A DNA stretch of 64,000 bases from Curtobacterium sp. VKM Ac-2922 (GTDB lineage: Bacteria; Actinomycetota; Actinomycetes; Actinomycetales; Microbacteriaceae). Under the pieces are notes generated by a model. The model made no database searches and was not told the DNA's origin. It saw only the letters and a list, made by a program, of their open reading frames with translations. Numbering within the stretch: the stretch's first letter is position 1; each line of letters begins with the position of its first letter. The DNA is taken from positions 158,656-222,655 of the forward strand of contig NZ_JALGRO010000006.1 in assembly GCF_022815645.1 (NCBI RefSeq), given 5' to 3'. The position numbers were made by a program, and so were the translations under genes. This document shows, one piece after another, positions 26,365 to 34,559 of the stretch.

Positions 26365-26592
26365 TCAGCGCCGGACGGAGAACACGTCGCCGGGCTGGCA
26401 GCCGAGCACCTCGCACAGCCGTGTCAGCGTCGAGAACCGGATCGCCCTGGCGCGGTTGTTCTTCAGCACGGACAGGTTGACGACGGTGACGCCCACCCGG
26501 TCCGCCAGCTCGGTCAGGGTCATCCCCCTGGCGGCGAGCAGGTCGTCCAGGTGACAGACGACCGCGTGGCCGTCGTCGGTCTCGGGCGGCAT
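26365..26592 (-). CDS. Xre-family DNA-binding protein
   Basis: A 75-residue helix-turn-helix protein of the Xre/YozG type (HLDDLLAARGMTLTELADRVGVTVVNLSVLKNNRARAIRFSTLTRLCEVLGCQPGDVF), nearly all DNA-binding domain. Its ATG overlaps the stop of the preceding DUF2975-like membrane gene by one base (TGATG). Such pairs are common in Gram-positive bacteria and probably act together, the small Xre protein repressing the operon and the membrane protein modulating it. The strong AT-rich inverted repeat upstream of the pair (27233-27276) is the candidate binding site. Confidence 0.88.
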   Translation of the reverse strand: MPPETDDGHAVVCHLDDLLAARGMTLTELADRVGVTVVNLSVLKNNRARAIRFSTLTRLCEVLGCQPGDVFSVRR

Positions 26593-27203
26593 CAGACCAG
26601 GCCGGCCTGGTCGCGCACCATCCGCTGCGAGGCGGTCAGCGCGAACCGGAAGCAGATCACGAGCAGCAGCCCGAGGTAGACCGGCACGTACGGCGGGTCC
26701 AGGACGGGGTCGGGCAGGCGGCCGTCCCATCCCAGTGCGGACACCACCCAGTTCCAGCCCATCCGGCGGACGAACGCCGGCACGAACCCGGCGACGACCA
26801 CCGCGACCGCCAGCACGTCCAGGACCTTCGCCGTGGCGGTGTCGAACAGACCGCCCCGTGCGATCCGCCACGCGACGGTGGCGACCAGGCCGATGAGTGC
26901 CGCGACGAACACGAGTTCCAGGGCGTCGCCGACGCGGATGTACCCGATCGCGCCGGCCGGCACGTCGGCGGTCCGGACCAGCAGGGCGAGCTGCTCGGTG
27001 CGGACGGTCGCTCCGCCCGGGGGTTGCGGCACGGCGCTGGTCGCAGCGACGTGCACCGGGACGGTGACGGTGCCGGTGCGGATCGACTCGGCCAGGTCGG
27101 CGACGTACCGCCAGACCAGCAGTCCGATGCCGATCACGCAGGCGGCGACGTACCCCAGGTAGGAGTTCCTGCCACGAGGCGGGTCGTAGACGGGTGTGCT
27201 CAT
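26592..27203 (-). CDS. DUF2975-like membrane protein
   Basis: A 203-residue membrane protein with four predicted helices: about 17-36, 93-115, 128-148 and 172-190 (PYVPVYLGLLLVICFRFAL). An extracytoplasmic loop lies between the first and second (VHVAATSAVPQPPGGATVRTEQLALLVRTADVPAG). Topology and pairing with a downstream Xre gene match DUF2975 proteins. The ATG at 27203 has AGGAGAGGG upstream. Function is unknown; no enzymatic motif is visible. Confidence 0.75.
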   Translation of the reverse strand: MSTPVYDPPRGRNSYLGYVAACVIGIGLLVWRYVADLAESIRTGTVTVPVHVAATSAVPQPPGGATVRTEQLALLVRTADVPAGAIGYIRVGDALELVFVAALIGLVATVAWRIARGGLFDTATAKVLDVLAVAVVVAGFVPAFVRRMGWNWVVSALGWDGRLPDPVLDPPYVPVYLGLLLVICFRFALTASQRMVRDQAGLV

Positions 27204-27232
27204 CGTTCCCTCTCCTGTCGGTCAGCGGCACC

Positions 27233-27276
27233 ATCGATCATCGGTACCATCGAATGTCGATACAACGATGATCGAT
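27233..27276 (-). promoter_or_regulatory. AT-rich operator/promoter of the DUF2975-Xre operon
   Basis: ATCGATCATCG (27233-27243) and CGATGATCGAT (27266-27276) are exact 11-bp inverted repeats with a 22-bp centre. On the minus strand the region reads as three similar half-sites (TATCGATCATCG, TATCGACATTCG, TACCGATGATCG). It is far more AT-rich than its surroundings and probably holds the promoter and an Xre binding site. Confidence 0.65.
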
Positions 27277-27335
27277 ATGTAGCCGCGTGTCAAGGGTCTT
27301 GATCTCAACCGATGTCGAGGTGATGGGATCGCGGT

Positions 27336-27989
27336 ATGCGCATCACCCAGGTCACGCTCCCCGTCCGCTCCCTCGACACCGTCGCAGCGTGGTGGCGCCC
27401 GCTCGGGTTCCCGACGATCCAGGGACCCGACCGCGTGTCCGTCGACGTCGGCCACACGCGGGTCCACCACGAGCCCGACCCCGCACTGATCGGCACGCAC
27501 CACCTGGCGATGACGATCCCCACCGGCACGTTCGACGCCGCCGTGGCGTGGATCGCCGACCGCGCGCCGGTGCTGTCCCGCGACGGGATCACGGTGTTCG
27601 AGGGCCCCGACGGGTGGGACTCCCGCTCCGTCTACTTCGACGGACCCGACGGCCAGGTGCTCGAGTTCATCGAACGTCGCGTGCTGCCAGCCGAGCACGT
27701 CGGACCGTTCACCGCGGACAGCGTGGTCGGTGTCAGCGAGGTGGGCGTGGTGGTCGAGGACGTCGTCGCGACCGCACAGCGACTCGCAGACGTCGGCGTC
27801 GCTCCCTACGCGGCGCCCCCGACCGCCGGCTTCGGCGCGGTCGGGGACGTCGACGGGCTGCTGGTCCTGGTGGCGCCGGGCCGGCCGTGGCTGCCGACGA
27901 CCGACCGCATCGCCGCGGACAGCAGCGTCACGATCGACGTCGGTCTGCCGCAGCCCGTCGCGTTCGGGGCTGACAAGGTCCTGCGCTGA
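27336..27989 (+). CDS. VOC/glyoxalase-superfamily protein
   Basis: A 217-residue protein of the vicinal oxygen chelate superfamily with two similar halves: MRITQVTLPVRSLDTVAAWWRPLGFP, then a second paired beta-alpha-beta unit starting near EVGVVVEDVVATAQRLADVGVAP. VYFDGPDGQVLEFIERR is the typical end of a VOC module with its metal-binding Glu, and HHLAMTIPTG supplies a His. Members are dioxygenases, isomerases or resistance proteins; the substrate here is not evident. It is divergent from the DUF2975 operon and convergent (9-bp gap) with the next gene. Confidence 0.78.
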   Translation: MRITQVTLPVRSLDTVAAWWRPLGFPTIQGPDRVSVDVGHTRVHHEPDPALIGTHHLAMTIPTGTFDAAVAWIADRAPVLSRDGITVFEGPDGWDSRSVYFDGPDGQVLEFIERRVLPAEHVGPFTADSVVGVSEVGVVVEDVVATAQRLADVGVAPYAAPPTAGFGAVGDVDGLLVLVAPGRPWLPTTDRIAADSSVTIDVGLPQPVAFGADKVLR

Positions 27990-27998
27990 ACCAGTCCG

Positions 27999-28487
27999 TC
28001 AGCGCTCGGTGTCCTCGGTGATGCGCTCGCCGGTCTCCGGGTCCCACCCGAGGGTCTTCGGCTCGACGCGGCGCGGACGGCGCTCGGCCTTCGGGAACCA
28101 CCCGCGCGCCGAGGGCAGGTAGCTCAGCACGGCGGCGACGGCCAGCGCGATCGGTTCGAGGACGGCCCAGTCCGGCGGAGTGGTCACCAACCCGATGAGC
28201 GTCGACACCAGGCCCAGTCCGGCGATGATCGCCAACCACAGCCGCGCGGTCCCCGAGCCGCGCCACATCCGCAGCGCCAGCCACCCGAAGAACAGCGTCA
28301 GAGCCAGGAACAGGACACCACCCACGACGGTGGCGACGAGCAGGCCCGTGTCCTCGGTGCCCAGGCTGACGAGCAGCCGTGGCACACCGACGGCCAGGCG
28401 GACGACCGTCTCAACCCACCAGATCGCCGCCGCGATCGTGACGACCGTCGGGCGTGCCGTCGTTGTCGGTGCTGCCTGCGTGCTCAT
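27999..28487 (-). CDS. Four-helix membrane protein of unknown function
   Basis: A 162-residue integral membrane protein. Helices at about 15-40 (VVTIAAAIWWVETVVRLAVGVPRLLVSL), 47-70 (GLLVATVVGGVLFLALTLFFGWLAL), 79-103 and 108-125 are followed by a charged, Arg/Glu/Asp-rich cytoplasmic tail ending LGWDPETGERITEDTER. No motif is recognised. The ATG at 28487 is the only sensible start, 12 bases inside the boundary of a 3'-end palindrome. It may be transcribed alone, because the hairpin at 28508-28539 separates it from the metallo-hydrolase gene upstream on the same strand. Confidence 0.7.
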   Translation of the reverse strand: MSTQAAPTTTARPTVVTIAAAIWWVETVVRLAVGVPRLLVSLGTEDTGLLVATVVGGVLFLALTLFFGWLALRMWRGSGTARLWLAIIAGLGLVSTLIGLVTTPPDWAVLEPIALAVAAVLSYLPSARGWFPKAERRPRRVEPKTLGWDPETGERITEDTER

Positions 28488-28507
28488 GACTGCACCATGG
28501 CACCAGC

Positions 28508-28539
28508 GGAGGCCCGTTGCCAAGCGACACCGGGCCTCC
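28508..28539 (-). terminator. Palindrome family A element after the metallo-hydrolase gene
   Basis: GGAGGCCCG and CGGGCCTCC form a nine-pair stem (28508-28516 with 28531-28539) around a 14-base loop, about 20 bp after the stop of the minus-strand gene ending at 28559. It shares the GGAGGCCCG core with the other 3'-end palindromes. Confidence 0.65.
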
Positions 28540-28558
28540 AGTCCTGGGGACGGCCGCG

Positions 28559-29194
28559 TCAGAGTGCGATGGTCTCGCCGTCCGCCAGCGTCACCAGCTC
28601 GGTCCCCGTGAGCTGCTGCGCGAACTGGGCGAACGAGCCCTTGCCCGCATCGCTGAGCATCAGGTCGTGGATCTGCACCGCGCGGGACGGGTGGACGGCG
28701 CGGACGAAGTCGACGAGCTCGCCGAGTTTCGCCCACGGGCCCGACGTGGGGACCAGCAGGGTCTCGACCGCGACCTCGGGGACGAAGTACGCGTCGCCCG
28801 GGTGGTACACGGCGCCGTCGACCACGAAGCCGACGTTGCTCATGAGCGGGATGTCCGCGTGGATGACCGCGTGGTCGCCGCCGACGACCTGCACCGAGAA
28901 GCCGGCCGCGTCGAACGTGTCGCCCGGGGCGACGGTCGTGACCCGGCCGTCGTGGTCGCCGAGCGCCTGGGTGACGCTCGCCGGTGCCCAGACGCGCAGC
29001 TCGGGCTGGGCGTCGAGCGCGGCGGTCAGCACGTCGGCATCCAGGTGGTCCGGGTGGTCGTGGGTGACCAGGACCGCGGTGGTGCCGGCGACCAGGTCCG
29101 CGGAGTTCGGCGTGTAGGCGCCCGGGTCGATCACGAGGGTGGTGTCGTCCTTGGTGAGCACGACGGTGGCGTGGGTGTACTTCGTGAGGTCCAT
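28559..29194 (-). CDS. MBL-fold metallo-hydrolase
   Basis: A 211-residue metallo-beta-lactamase-fold protein of the short, UlaG/YtkL-like type. It opens MDLTKYTHATVVLTKDDTTLVIDPGAYTP and carries the metal motif VTHDHPDHLD near residue 45. Further metal ligands lie in GGDHAVIHAD and PGDAYFVPEV, and a late His is in HPSRAVQIHDLML. Such proteins are uncharacterised hydrolases that may act on phosphodiesters or lactones. The ATG at 29194 is clear. It lies 31 bp downstream of an AraC-type regulator gene on the same strand and may be transcribed with it, which would make it a candidate target or partner of that regulator. Confidence 0.83.
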   Translation of the reverse strand: MDLTKYTHATVVLTKDDTTLVIDPGAYTPNSADLVAGTTAVLVTHDHPDHLDADVLTAALDAQPELRVWAPASVTQALGDHDGRVTTVAPGDTFDAAGFSVQVVGGDHAVIHADIPLMSNVGFVVDGAVYHPGDAYFVPEVAVETLLVPTSGPWAKLGELVDFVRAVHPSRAVQIHDLMLSDAGKGSFAQFAQQLTGTELVTLADGETIAL

Positions 29195-29225
29195 GCAGAC
29201 GATTCTGCGCCTCCGTCCTCGGAAC

Positions 29226-30197
29226 TCAGGACGAGCGGCGCAGGGTGTGCCGTGGGTACTCGCCGAAGCGGCTGGCGTACTCGGCCGAGAACCGCCCCAT
29301 GTGCGTGAACCCCCAGCGGCGCGCGACCTCGGCCACCGAGGACTCGCCCGGATCGAGCAGCAGCAGGTCCTCCTGCGCCCGGCGCAGCCGCATCTCGCGC
29401 AGGTAGGCCATCGGGCTCTGGTCGAGCGTCCGTTGGAACGAGTCCTGCAACCCGCGCACGCTCAGCCCAGCGGCGTCGGCGATCGCCGTGACCGTCACGG
29501 CTTCGTGGGCATGCGCCTCGAGGTACTCGATGGCGGTCCGGAGGCGGGCTCCCGCGCGTTGCGCCGGGTCGGCACCGAGCGGCTCGGACTGCAGCGGGTA
29601 CAGCCGGAGCAGGGCACGGGCGACCTCGCGCTGCGCCTCGTGCCAGGCGAGCGAACCCACTCCGCCGGTGTGCAGCGCGCGCATCGCCCCCGCGACGGCC
29701 GTGCGCCACACAGCGATGCTCGTCGGATCCGGGGTGACGCGGTGGTCGAACGCCAGCGGGCCGCCGGCGAGCAGCCCGGACTCCTCGGCCACCTGGCGCA
29801 CCAGGTCCTGCCCGAGGTGCACGAGCCGCTGGTCCCAGTCCTGGTACTCCATCCGGAAGCGTCGTTCGACGGGGAACAGCGTGGGGACGCCCGGTTCCAT
29901 CCGGACCTCGTCGCGTCCGACGTCGACCCGGGCGGTCCCACGGTCGAGCCACTGCACGACGACCTCGCCCTCGGTCGCCACGTCGCCGCGCAGGTAGCCG
30001 TGCATCTGCGACCGACGGACGCTGAGCTGGTCGTCCCCGACCGCCACGTACTTGTACCAGTACTGCTGGTCGAGGGCAGACGAGTACCAGGTCCGGCCGG
30101 CGTACATGCCGGCGAGTGACGTGATCGCCGAGTCCGTGTCCTGCCCGGAGACGGCGACCAGCGCCGTCGTCGGGGGTCGGGAGGTCGTCTCGTTCAC
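29226..30197 (-). CDS. AraC-family transcriptional regulator
   Basis: A 323-residue regulator with an N-terminal sensing domain (about 1-200) and a C-terminal double helix-turn-helix (about 220-323): AVTVTAIADAAGLSVRGLQDSFQRTLDQSPMAYLREMRLRRAQEDLLL and VAEVARRWGFTHMGRFSAEYASRFGEYPRHTL. The N-terminal half has the AraC-binding-domain-like features of the MmsR/OruR type (GRTWYSSALDQQYWYKYVAVGDDQLSV). The GTG at 30197 is preceded by GGAGGG at unusually short spacing, so the exact start is uncertain. It is divergent from the secreted GH43-like enzyme and could control it; both promoters fit in the 174-bp gap. Confidence 0.88.
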   Translation of the reverse strand: MNETTSRPPTTALVAVSGQDTDSAITSLAGMYAGRTWYSSALDQQYWYKYVAVGDDQLSVRRSQMHGYLRGDVATEGEVVVQWLDRGTARVDVGRDEVRMEPGVPTLFPVERRFRMEYQDWDQRLVHLGQDLVRQVAEESGLLAGGPLAFDHRVTPDPTSIAVWRTAVAGAMRALHTGGVGSLAWHEAQREVARALLRLYPLQSEPLGADPAQRAGARLRTAIEYLEAHAHEAVTVTAIADAAGLSVRGLQDSFQRTLDQSPMAYLREMRLRRAQEDLLLLDPGESSVAEVARRWGFTHMGRFSAEYASRFGEYPRHTLRRSS

Positions 30198-30330
30198 CCC
30201 TCCACCATCCTCGGCAACCCGGGATCCCGCGACGGGTCCGCGTTTCGTGGATCGACTCCGCCGCGCGTCAGACGGGGGTCCAGTTGCCGCACCACCTTGC
30301 ATCCACCTGAGGACCGTCGCAGGATGTTGA

Positions 30331-30341
30331 CGTTGCCAACG
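30331..30341 (+). promoter_or_regulatory. Small palindrome in front of the GH43-like gene
   Basis: CGTTGCCAACG is an 11-bp palindrome 31 bp before the ATG of the secreted hydrolase, in the AraC/GH43 divergent gap. It is short, so it is only a candidate regulatory site. Confidence 0.25.
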
Positions 30342-30371
30342 GGGGCAGCACGAGCCGAGGAGGCCGGATCG

Positions 30372-32309
30372 ATGGGGATTCGACGAACACGACGATGGAC
30401 GATCGCCGCGGGGGCGGTCGCAGCAGCACTGCTGGTCGCCGGACTGGGTACCGCACCGGTACACGCTGCCGACACCGGGACCTTCCACCCGGGCCAGCAG
30501 TGGAACGACGACAACGGAGCGCCCGTCCAGGGGCACGGCGGCCAGGTCGTCACCGCCCAGGACAGCGCCGGCAGGACGATCTACTACTGGTACGGCGAGG
30601 ACCGTGTGAACGGGTACGCGAACACGCGCGGCGTGCACGTGTACTCGTCGTACGACCTGACGAGCTGGAGGGACCAGGGCCTGGCGCTCCGGACGATGAC
30701 CAGCCGGGCGGACTTCGACGACCCGTACTTCTCGACGCTCTACGGCGGGTACGACAGCACCCGGCAGGACGCGGTGTACCGGGACCTCGGGGTGACCGCT
30801 CCGAGCGCCACCCGCCCGGGAGCGATCCTGGAGCGCCCCAAGGTGATCCACAACGCGGCGACCGGGCAGTGGGTGATGTGGGTGCACGCCGACGGACCGA
30901 CCGCGGACTCCGATGCGCAGTACGCCAAGGCCACCGCCGGCGTCGCCGTGTCGGACTCCCCGACGGGGCCGTTCCGGTACATCGACTCGTACCGGCTCGA
31001 CCGTGTGTCCGCCGACGACCCGACGAACCAGAAGCCGGACTCCCCCGGCATGGCCCGGGACATGAACCTGTTCGTCGACGACGACGGGACGGCCTACATC
31101 GTCTACGCGTCCGAAGAGAACCTGACCCTGTACATCTCGAAGCTCGACGCGGACTACACGGGCTTGGCGACCGATCCGACGAAGGCCGTCGAGGGCGTCG
31201 ACTTCCGACGACCACAGCCCTGGATCGGTGGCCAGCGCGAGGCACCGGCGCTCACCAAGGTGGACGGCACCTACTACCTGGTGACCTCGGGCGCGACCGG
31301 GTGGGCACCGAACGCCGCCGCCTACGCCACCGCGACCGACCCGATGGGGACCTGGACCGCGCACGGCAACCCGGCGACCGGCGCCGGCGCCGACACCACG
31401 TGCAACTCGCAGAGCACCTCGTTGCTGAACCTCGGAGACGGCCGCGTCGTGTACATCGGCGACCGCTGGAACAACGCCGAGGACCTGCGGACCGCGCCGT
31501 CGATCTGGCTGCCCGTGACGTTCGGCGAGGGCGGCGCCATGTCGTTCTCGTGCGACACCACGTCGTGGTCGCTCGACGACCTGCGGCCGTCGCCGATCTG
31601 GACGGTGACGACGACGATCCCCGGACAGGCCACCCTCGGCGACACCCGGGCACTACCGACGAAGGTCACCGTGCGCGAGGACGGTCGGCAGCGCTCCCAC
31701 CGCGTCCGCTGGGCGGCGGACGCCCTGTCGACGCCGGGCGAGCGGGTCGTGACGGGCACGCTGGACGACGGCCGGACCTTCACCCGCACCGTGACGGTGA
31801 TGCCGAAGCGGCTGGCGTACTTCGTCGACGCCGGTGGCCAGGGCACGAGCGACCTGGCGGCCGACCTGCGGTTCGCGAAGCAGCGCGGTGACCGGATCAT
31901 CAACACCGTGCCGGACCAGCGCTTCGGCGTCGACCCGGGCAGCCGCGCGCACTGGGGGTACTTCGGCACCACCGGCGGCACCTCGGGCACGAGCGGCGGC
32001 ACCGTGACCAGCACCGTCCGCTGGCAGGCCGACAAGACCGACCTGGAGTACGCGCTCGGTGGCCTGTCGAAGGGGAAGTACCGCGTCGACATGGGCTTCT
32101 GGGACCCGTGGACGAAGAGCGCGCCGGGTCGTGCCGCCGCCGTGGCCGTCGACGGCACGACGGTCGCGACCGCCCAACCGATCGACGGGACGTACCGCAC
32201 CCTTTCCACGTCGACGAAGGTCGGTTCCGACGGTCTCGTCGACCTGCGCATCTCGCCCGCGACCGGGTACGGGATCCAGGTGAGCTGGATCATGGTCTCC
32301 CGGGCCTGA
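30372..32309 (+). CDS. Secreted GH43-like glycosyl hydrolase
   Basis: A 645-residue exported protein. The signal peptide MGIRRTRRWTIAAGAVAAALLVAG ... VHA is followed by a five-bladed-propeller-like hydrolase domain to about residue 380 (NDDNGAPVQGHGGQVVTAQ, TIYYWYGEDRV, ERPKVIHNAATGQWVMWVH, ARDMNLFVDDDGTAYIVYAS, REAPALTKVDGTYYLVTSG). These are typical of GH43 exo-galactanase-type enzymes of the plant-polysaccharide-degrading kind. The C-terminal ~250 residues include an Ig-like stretch and a carbohydrate-binding-like beta-sandwich. The ATG at 30372 is preceded by GAGGAGG. It ends at a strong hairpin. Probable role: cleaving plant or microbial polysaccharide outside the cell; substrate unproven. 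Confidence 0.82.
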   Translation: MGIRRTRRWTIAAGAVAAALLVAGLGTAPVHAADTGTFHPGQQWNDDNGAPVQGHGGQVVTAQDSAGRTIYYWYGEDRVNGYANTRGVHVYSSYDLTSWRDQGLALRTMTSRADFDDPYFSTLYGGYDSTRQDAVYRDLGVTAPSATRPGAILERPKVIHNAATGQWVMWVHADGPTADSDAQYAKATAGVAVSDSPTGPFRYIDSYRLDRVSADDPTNQKPDSPGMARDMNLFVDDDGTAYIVYASEENLTLYISKLDADYTGLATDPTKAVEGVDFRRPQPWIGGQREAPALTKVDGTYYLVTSGATGWAPNAAAYATATDPMGTWTAHGNPATGAGADTTCNSQSTSLLNLGDGRVVYIGDRWNNAEDLRTAPSIWLPVTFGEGGAMSFSCDTTSWSLDDLRPSPIWTVTTTIPGQATLGDTRALPTKVTVREDGRQRSHRVRWAADALSTPGERVVTGTLDDGRTFTRTVTVMPKRLAYFVDAGGQGTSDLAADLRFAKQRGDRIINTVPDQRFGVDPGSRAHWGYFGTTGGTSGTSGGTVTSTVRWQADKTDLEYALGGLSKGKYRVDMGFWDPWTKSAPGRAAAVAVDGTTVATAQPIDGTYRTLSTSTKVGSDGLVDLRISPATGYGIQVSWIMVSRA

Positions 32310-32320
32310 GCCGCGACCGT

Positions 32321-32365
32321 CTGGAGGCCCGGTGTCGGTCCGGCGGACCGGTGCCGGGCCTCCAG
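32321..32365 (+). terminator. Palindrome family A terminator after the GH43-like gene
   Basis: A 22-base arm (CTGGAGGCCCGG...) pairs with 32344-32365. The only mismatches in DNA become G-U wobbles in RNA, giving a continuous hairpin. It begins 12 bp after the stop codon. Confidence 0.8.
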
Positions 32366-32401
32366 GCGGTCACCGTCAGTGCGGTCGTGTTGACTGCGGC
32401 C

Positions 32402-33739
32402 ATGGAACGGTTCGACACCATCGTGGTCGGCGCCGGCATCGCCGGGCTCACCACCGCACGGCTGCTGACGGCAGCCGGTCAGCACGCCGTCGTGCTCGAG
32501 GCCCGCGACCGCGTCGGGGGCCGCGTGTGGACGGACCGGTCGGACGGCCGGGTCACGGACCTGGGCGCGTCGTGGATCCACGGCGTCGACGGCAGTCCGG
32601 TCGCGGCCGCGGCGCACGCGTTCGGCATGCCGACGGTCGAGTTCACCGTCGGCGGGTACCAGGCCGACAGCCGACCGATCGCCTACGCGGGACCGGACGG
32701 CCAGCTGCTCGACCCCGAGGCGACTCGGCGCTTCGTCGAGGACGTGCGTGCCGTCGACGCCGCACTCGCGCCGGTGATCGCAGCCTCGGCGCCGGACGCC
32801 ACCTACCGCGACGTGACCGAGGCCGCGCTGGCCCAGCAGCACTGGTCGGCGGACCGCGTCGAGCGGGTCCGCGAGCACCTGGCCCACCGCAGCGAGGAGC
32901 AGTACGGGGTCACGATCGCGGGGCTCGCCGCGCACGGGCTGGACGACGACGCGATCGACGGCGACGAGGTCGTGTTCCCCCAGGGCTACGACGCGCTCGC
33001 GACGCACCTGGCCGAGGGGCTCGACGTGCGGCTCGGGTCCGTGGTCCAGCGGGTGGTGTGGTCGGCGTCCGGCAACGTCGTGTCGGTCGGGGAGACGACG
33101 TTCGCGGCCGACGCCGTCGTCGTGACGGTCCCCGTCGGAGTGCTGCAGTCCGACGCCTTCGTCATCGAGCCGGACCTGCCCGCTGCCCACCGGGCCGCAC
33201 TCGGCCGCCTCCGGATGAACGCCTTCGAGAAGGTGGTGCTGCGCTTCCCGACGCGGTTCTGGGCCCCGGCGGACGGCTCCGACGTCTACGGCATCCGACA
33301 GCTCGGGCCCGAAGGGCGCTGGTGGCACTCCTGGTACGACCTGACCCGGCTCGACGGCGAGCCCACGCTGCTGACCTTCGCGGCCGGACCCGCGGCGCAC
33401 GGCATCCGCGGGTGGAGCGTCGAGCAGGTGACCGCGTCGGTGCTCGAGCAACTGCGGCGGCTGTACGGCGACGTCCCCGAACCCACGAGCGTGCACGTCA
33501 CGGCGTGGCAGGACGACCCGTTCGCGCGCGGGTCGTACGCGTACATGACCCCCGGCTCGCGGACGAGCGACCACGACGACCTGGCCGTCCCGGTCGGCGG
33601 CGTGCTGCACCTGGCCGGTGAGGCGACCTGGACCGAGGACCCGGCGACCGTCACCGCGGCGATGTGCTCCGGCGAGCGCGCTGCCGGTGCTGTGCTCGGT
33701 CGCCCGGTTGCACTGGAGTTCCCGGAACTGTCTCGGTAG
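32402..33739 (+). CDS. FAD-dependent amine oxidase (monoamine/polyamine oxidase-like)
   Basis: A 445-residue flavin amine oxidase. The N-terminus holds the dinucleotide fold TIVVGAGIAGLTTARLLTAAGQHAVVLEARDRVGGRVWT, then GASWIHGVDGSPV and the family C-terminal signature PVGGVLHLAGEATWTEDPATVTAAMCSGERAA (FAD ribose and isoalloxazine contacts). PVGVLQSDAF in the middle is typical. Length fits plant-type polyamine oxidase and bacterial relatives. It probably oxidises a primary or secondary amine with oxygen, yielding aldehyde, ammonia and peroxide; the substrate is not determinable. It is 52 bp upstream of pxpA on the same strand, with the operator between, so it may not belong to that operon. 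Confidence 0.87.
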   Translation: MERFDTIVVGAGIAGLTTARLLTAAGQHAVVLEARDRVGGRVWTDRSDGRVTDLGASWIHGVDGSPVAAAAHAFGMPTVEFTVGGYQADSRPIAYAGPDGQLLDPEATRRFVEDVRAVDAALAPVIAASAPDATYRDVTEAALAQQHWSADRVERVREHLAHRSEEQYGVTIAGLAAHGLDDDAIDGDEVVFPQGYDALATHLAEGLDVRLGSVVQRVVWSASGNVVSVGETTFAADAVVVTVPVGVLQSDAFVIEPDLPAAHRAALGRLRMNAFEKVVLRFPTRFWAPADGSDVYGIRQLGPEGRWWHSWYDLTRLDGEPTLLTFAAGPAAHGIRGWSVEQVTASVLEQLRRLYGDVPEPTSVHVTAWQDDPFARGSYAYMTPGSRTSDHDDLAVPVGGVLHLAGEATWTEDPATVTAAMCSGERAAGAVLGRPVALEFPELSR

Positions 33740-33759
33740 ATTGGAGCCGCCTCGGTGGA

Positions 33760-33770
33760 TTGTTGAACAA
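33760..33770 (+). promoter_or_regulatory. Operator of the 5-oxoprolinase operon (copy 1)
   Basis: TTGTTGAACAA, an 11-bp palindrome 22 bp before the pxpA GTG. The identical site, in reverse orientation, overlaps the start of the DUF969 gene at 42686-42696, beside a divergent GntR gene. It is very likely the GntR (FCD) binding site. Confidence 0.75.
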
Positions 33771-33791
33771 CCTCGGCGACAGGGAGCCCTC

Positions 33792-34559
33792 GTGACGACG
33801 ATCGACCTCAACAGCGACCTCGGCGAGGGGTACGGCGCCTGGCCGATGGGCGACGACACCGCGATGCTCGACGTGGTCTCGAGCGCGAACATCGCGTGCG
33901 GGGCGCACGCCGGCGACCCCGTGATCATGCTCGCGACCGCGCGGGCAGCCGCCGCCCGTGGCGTTGCCGTCGGTGCACACGTCGCCTACCGCGACCTGGC
34001 GGGCTTCGGACGACGCCCGGTCCACGTCACGCCCGACGAGTTGCACGCCGACGTCGTCCACCAGCTCGGCGCGATGACCGCGGCGGCACACGTCGCCGGC
34101 ACGGCCGTCACGTACGTCAAGCCGCACGGCGCGCTCTACAACACGGCGTGCGCCGACCCCGTGCAGGCGGACGCGGTGGTGCGTGCGGTTGCCGACGTCG
34201 ACCCGACCCTCGCGATCCTGGCCCTGCCCGACTCCGAGCTGCTGCGCGCGGCCGATCGCCGGGGGCTGCGTGCCGTCGCTGAGTCCTTCGCCGACCGCGC
34301 CTACGAACCCGACGGCTCGCTCGTGTCGCGGAGCACCCCGGGGGCGGTGCTGCACGACCCGGACCAGGTCGCTGTGCGGGTGCTCCGGATGGTGACCGAG
34401 GGCGTCGCCACCGCGATCGACGGCTCCGAGATCCGGGTGCGGGCCGACTCGGTGTGCGTGCACGGGGACTCCCCGTCGGCGGTCGCGATGGCGCGGGCGA
34501 TCCGGACGCTGCTGACCGCGCAGGGCGTGGAGATCGCGCCCTTCGCGCCCACGCTGTGA
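33792..34559 (+). CDS. pxpA: 5-oxoprolinase subunit A
   Basis: A 255-residue LamB/YcsF-family protein and core of the ATP-dependent bacterial 5-oxoprolinase PxpABC, which opens 5-oxo-L-proline to glutamate. Motifs: DLNSDLGEGYGAWPMGDDTAMLDVVSSANIACGAHAGDP (metal and substrate region), YVKPHGALYN, and AYEPDGSLVSRSTPGAVLHDP. The GTG start at 33792 has AGGGAG upstream. It leads pxpA-pxpB-pxpC, all stop-start overlapped. An 11-bp palindrome before it matches one upstream of the transporter operon at 42.7 kb. Confidence 0.95.
   Translation: MTTIDLNSDLGEGYGAWPMGDDTAMLDVVSSANIACGAHAGDPVIMLATARAAAARGVAVGAHVAYRDLAGFGRRPVHVTPDELHADVVHQLGAMTAAAHVAGTAVTYVKPHGALYNTACADPVQADAVVRAVADVDPTLAILALPDSELLRAADRRGLRAVAESFADRAYEPDGSLVSRSTPGAVLHDPDQVAVRVLRMVTEGVATAIDGSEIRVRADSVCVHGDSPSAVAMARAIRTLLTAQGVEIAPFAPTL

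Noticed and set aside
31322..33928. A long minus-strand frame across the GH43-like and amine oxidase genes
   Set aside because: Low-complexity Arg/Pro/Val-rich product with no domain; antisense to two recognised genes.
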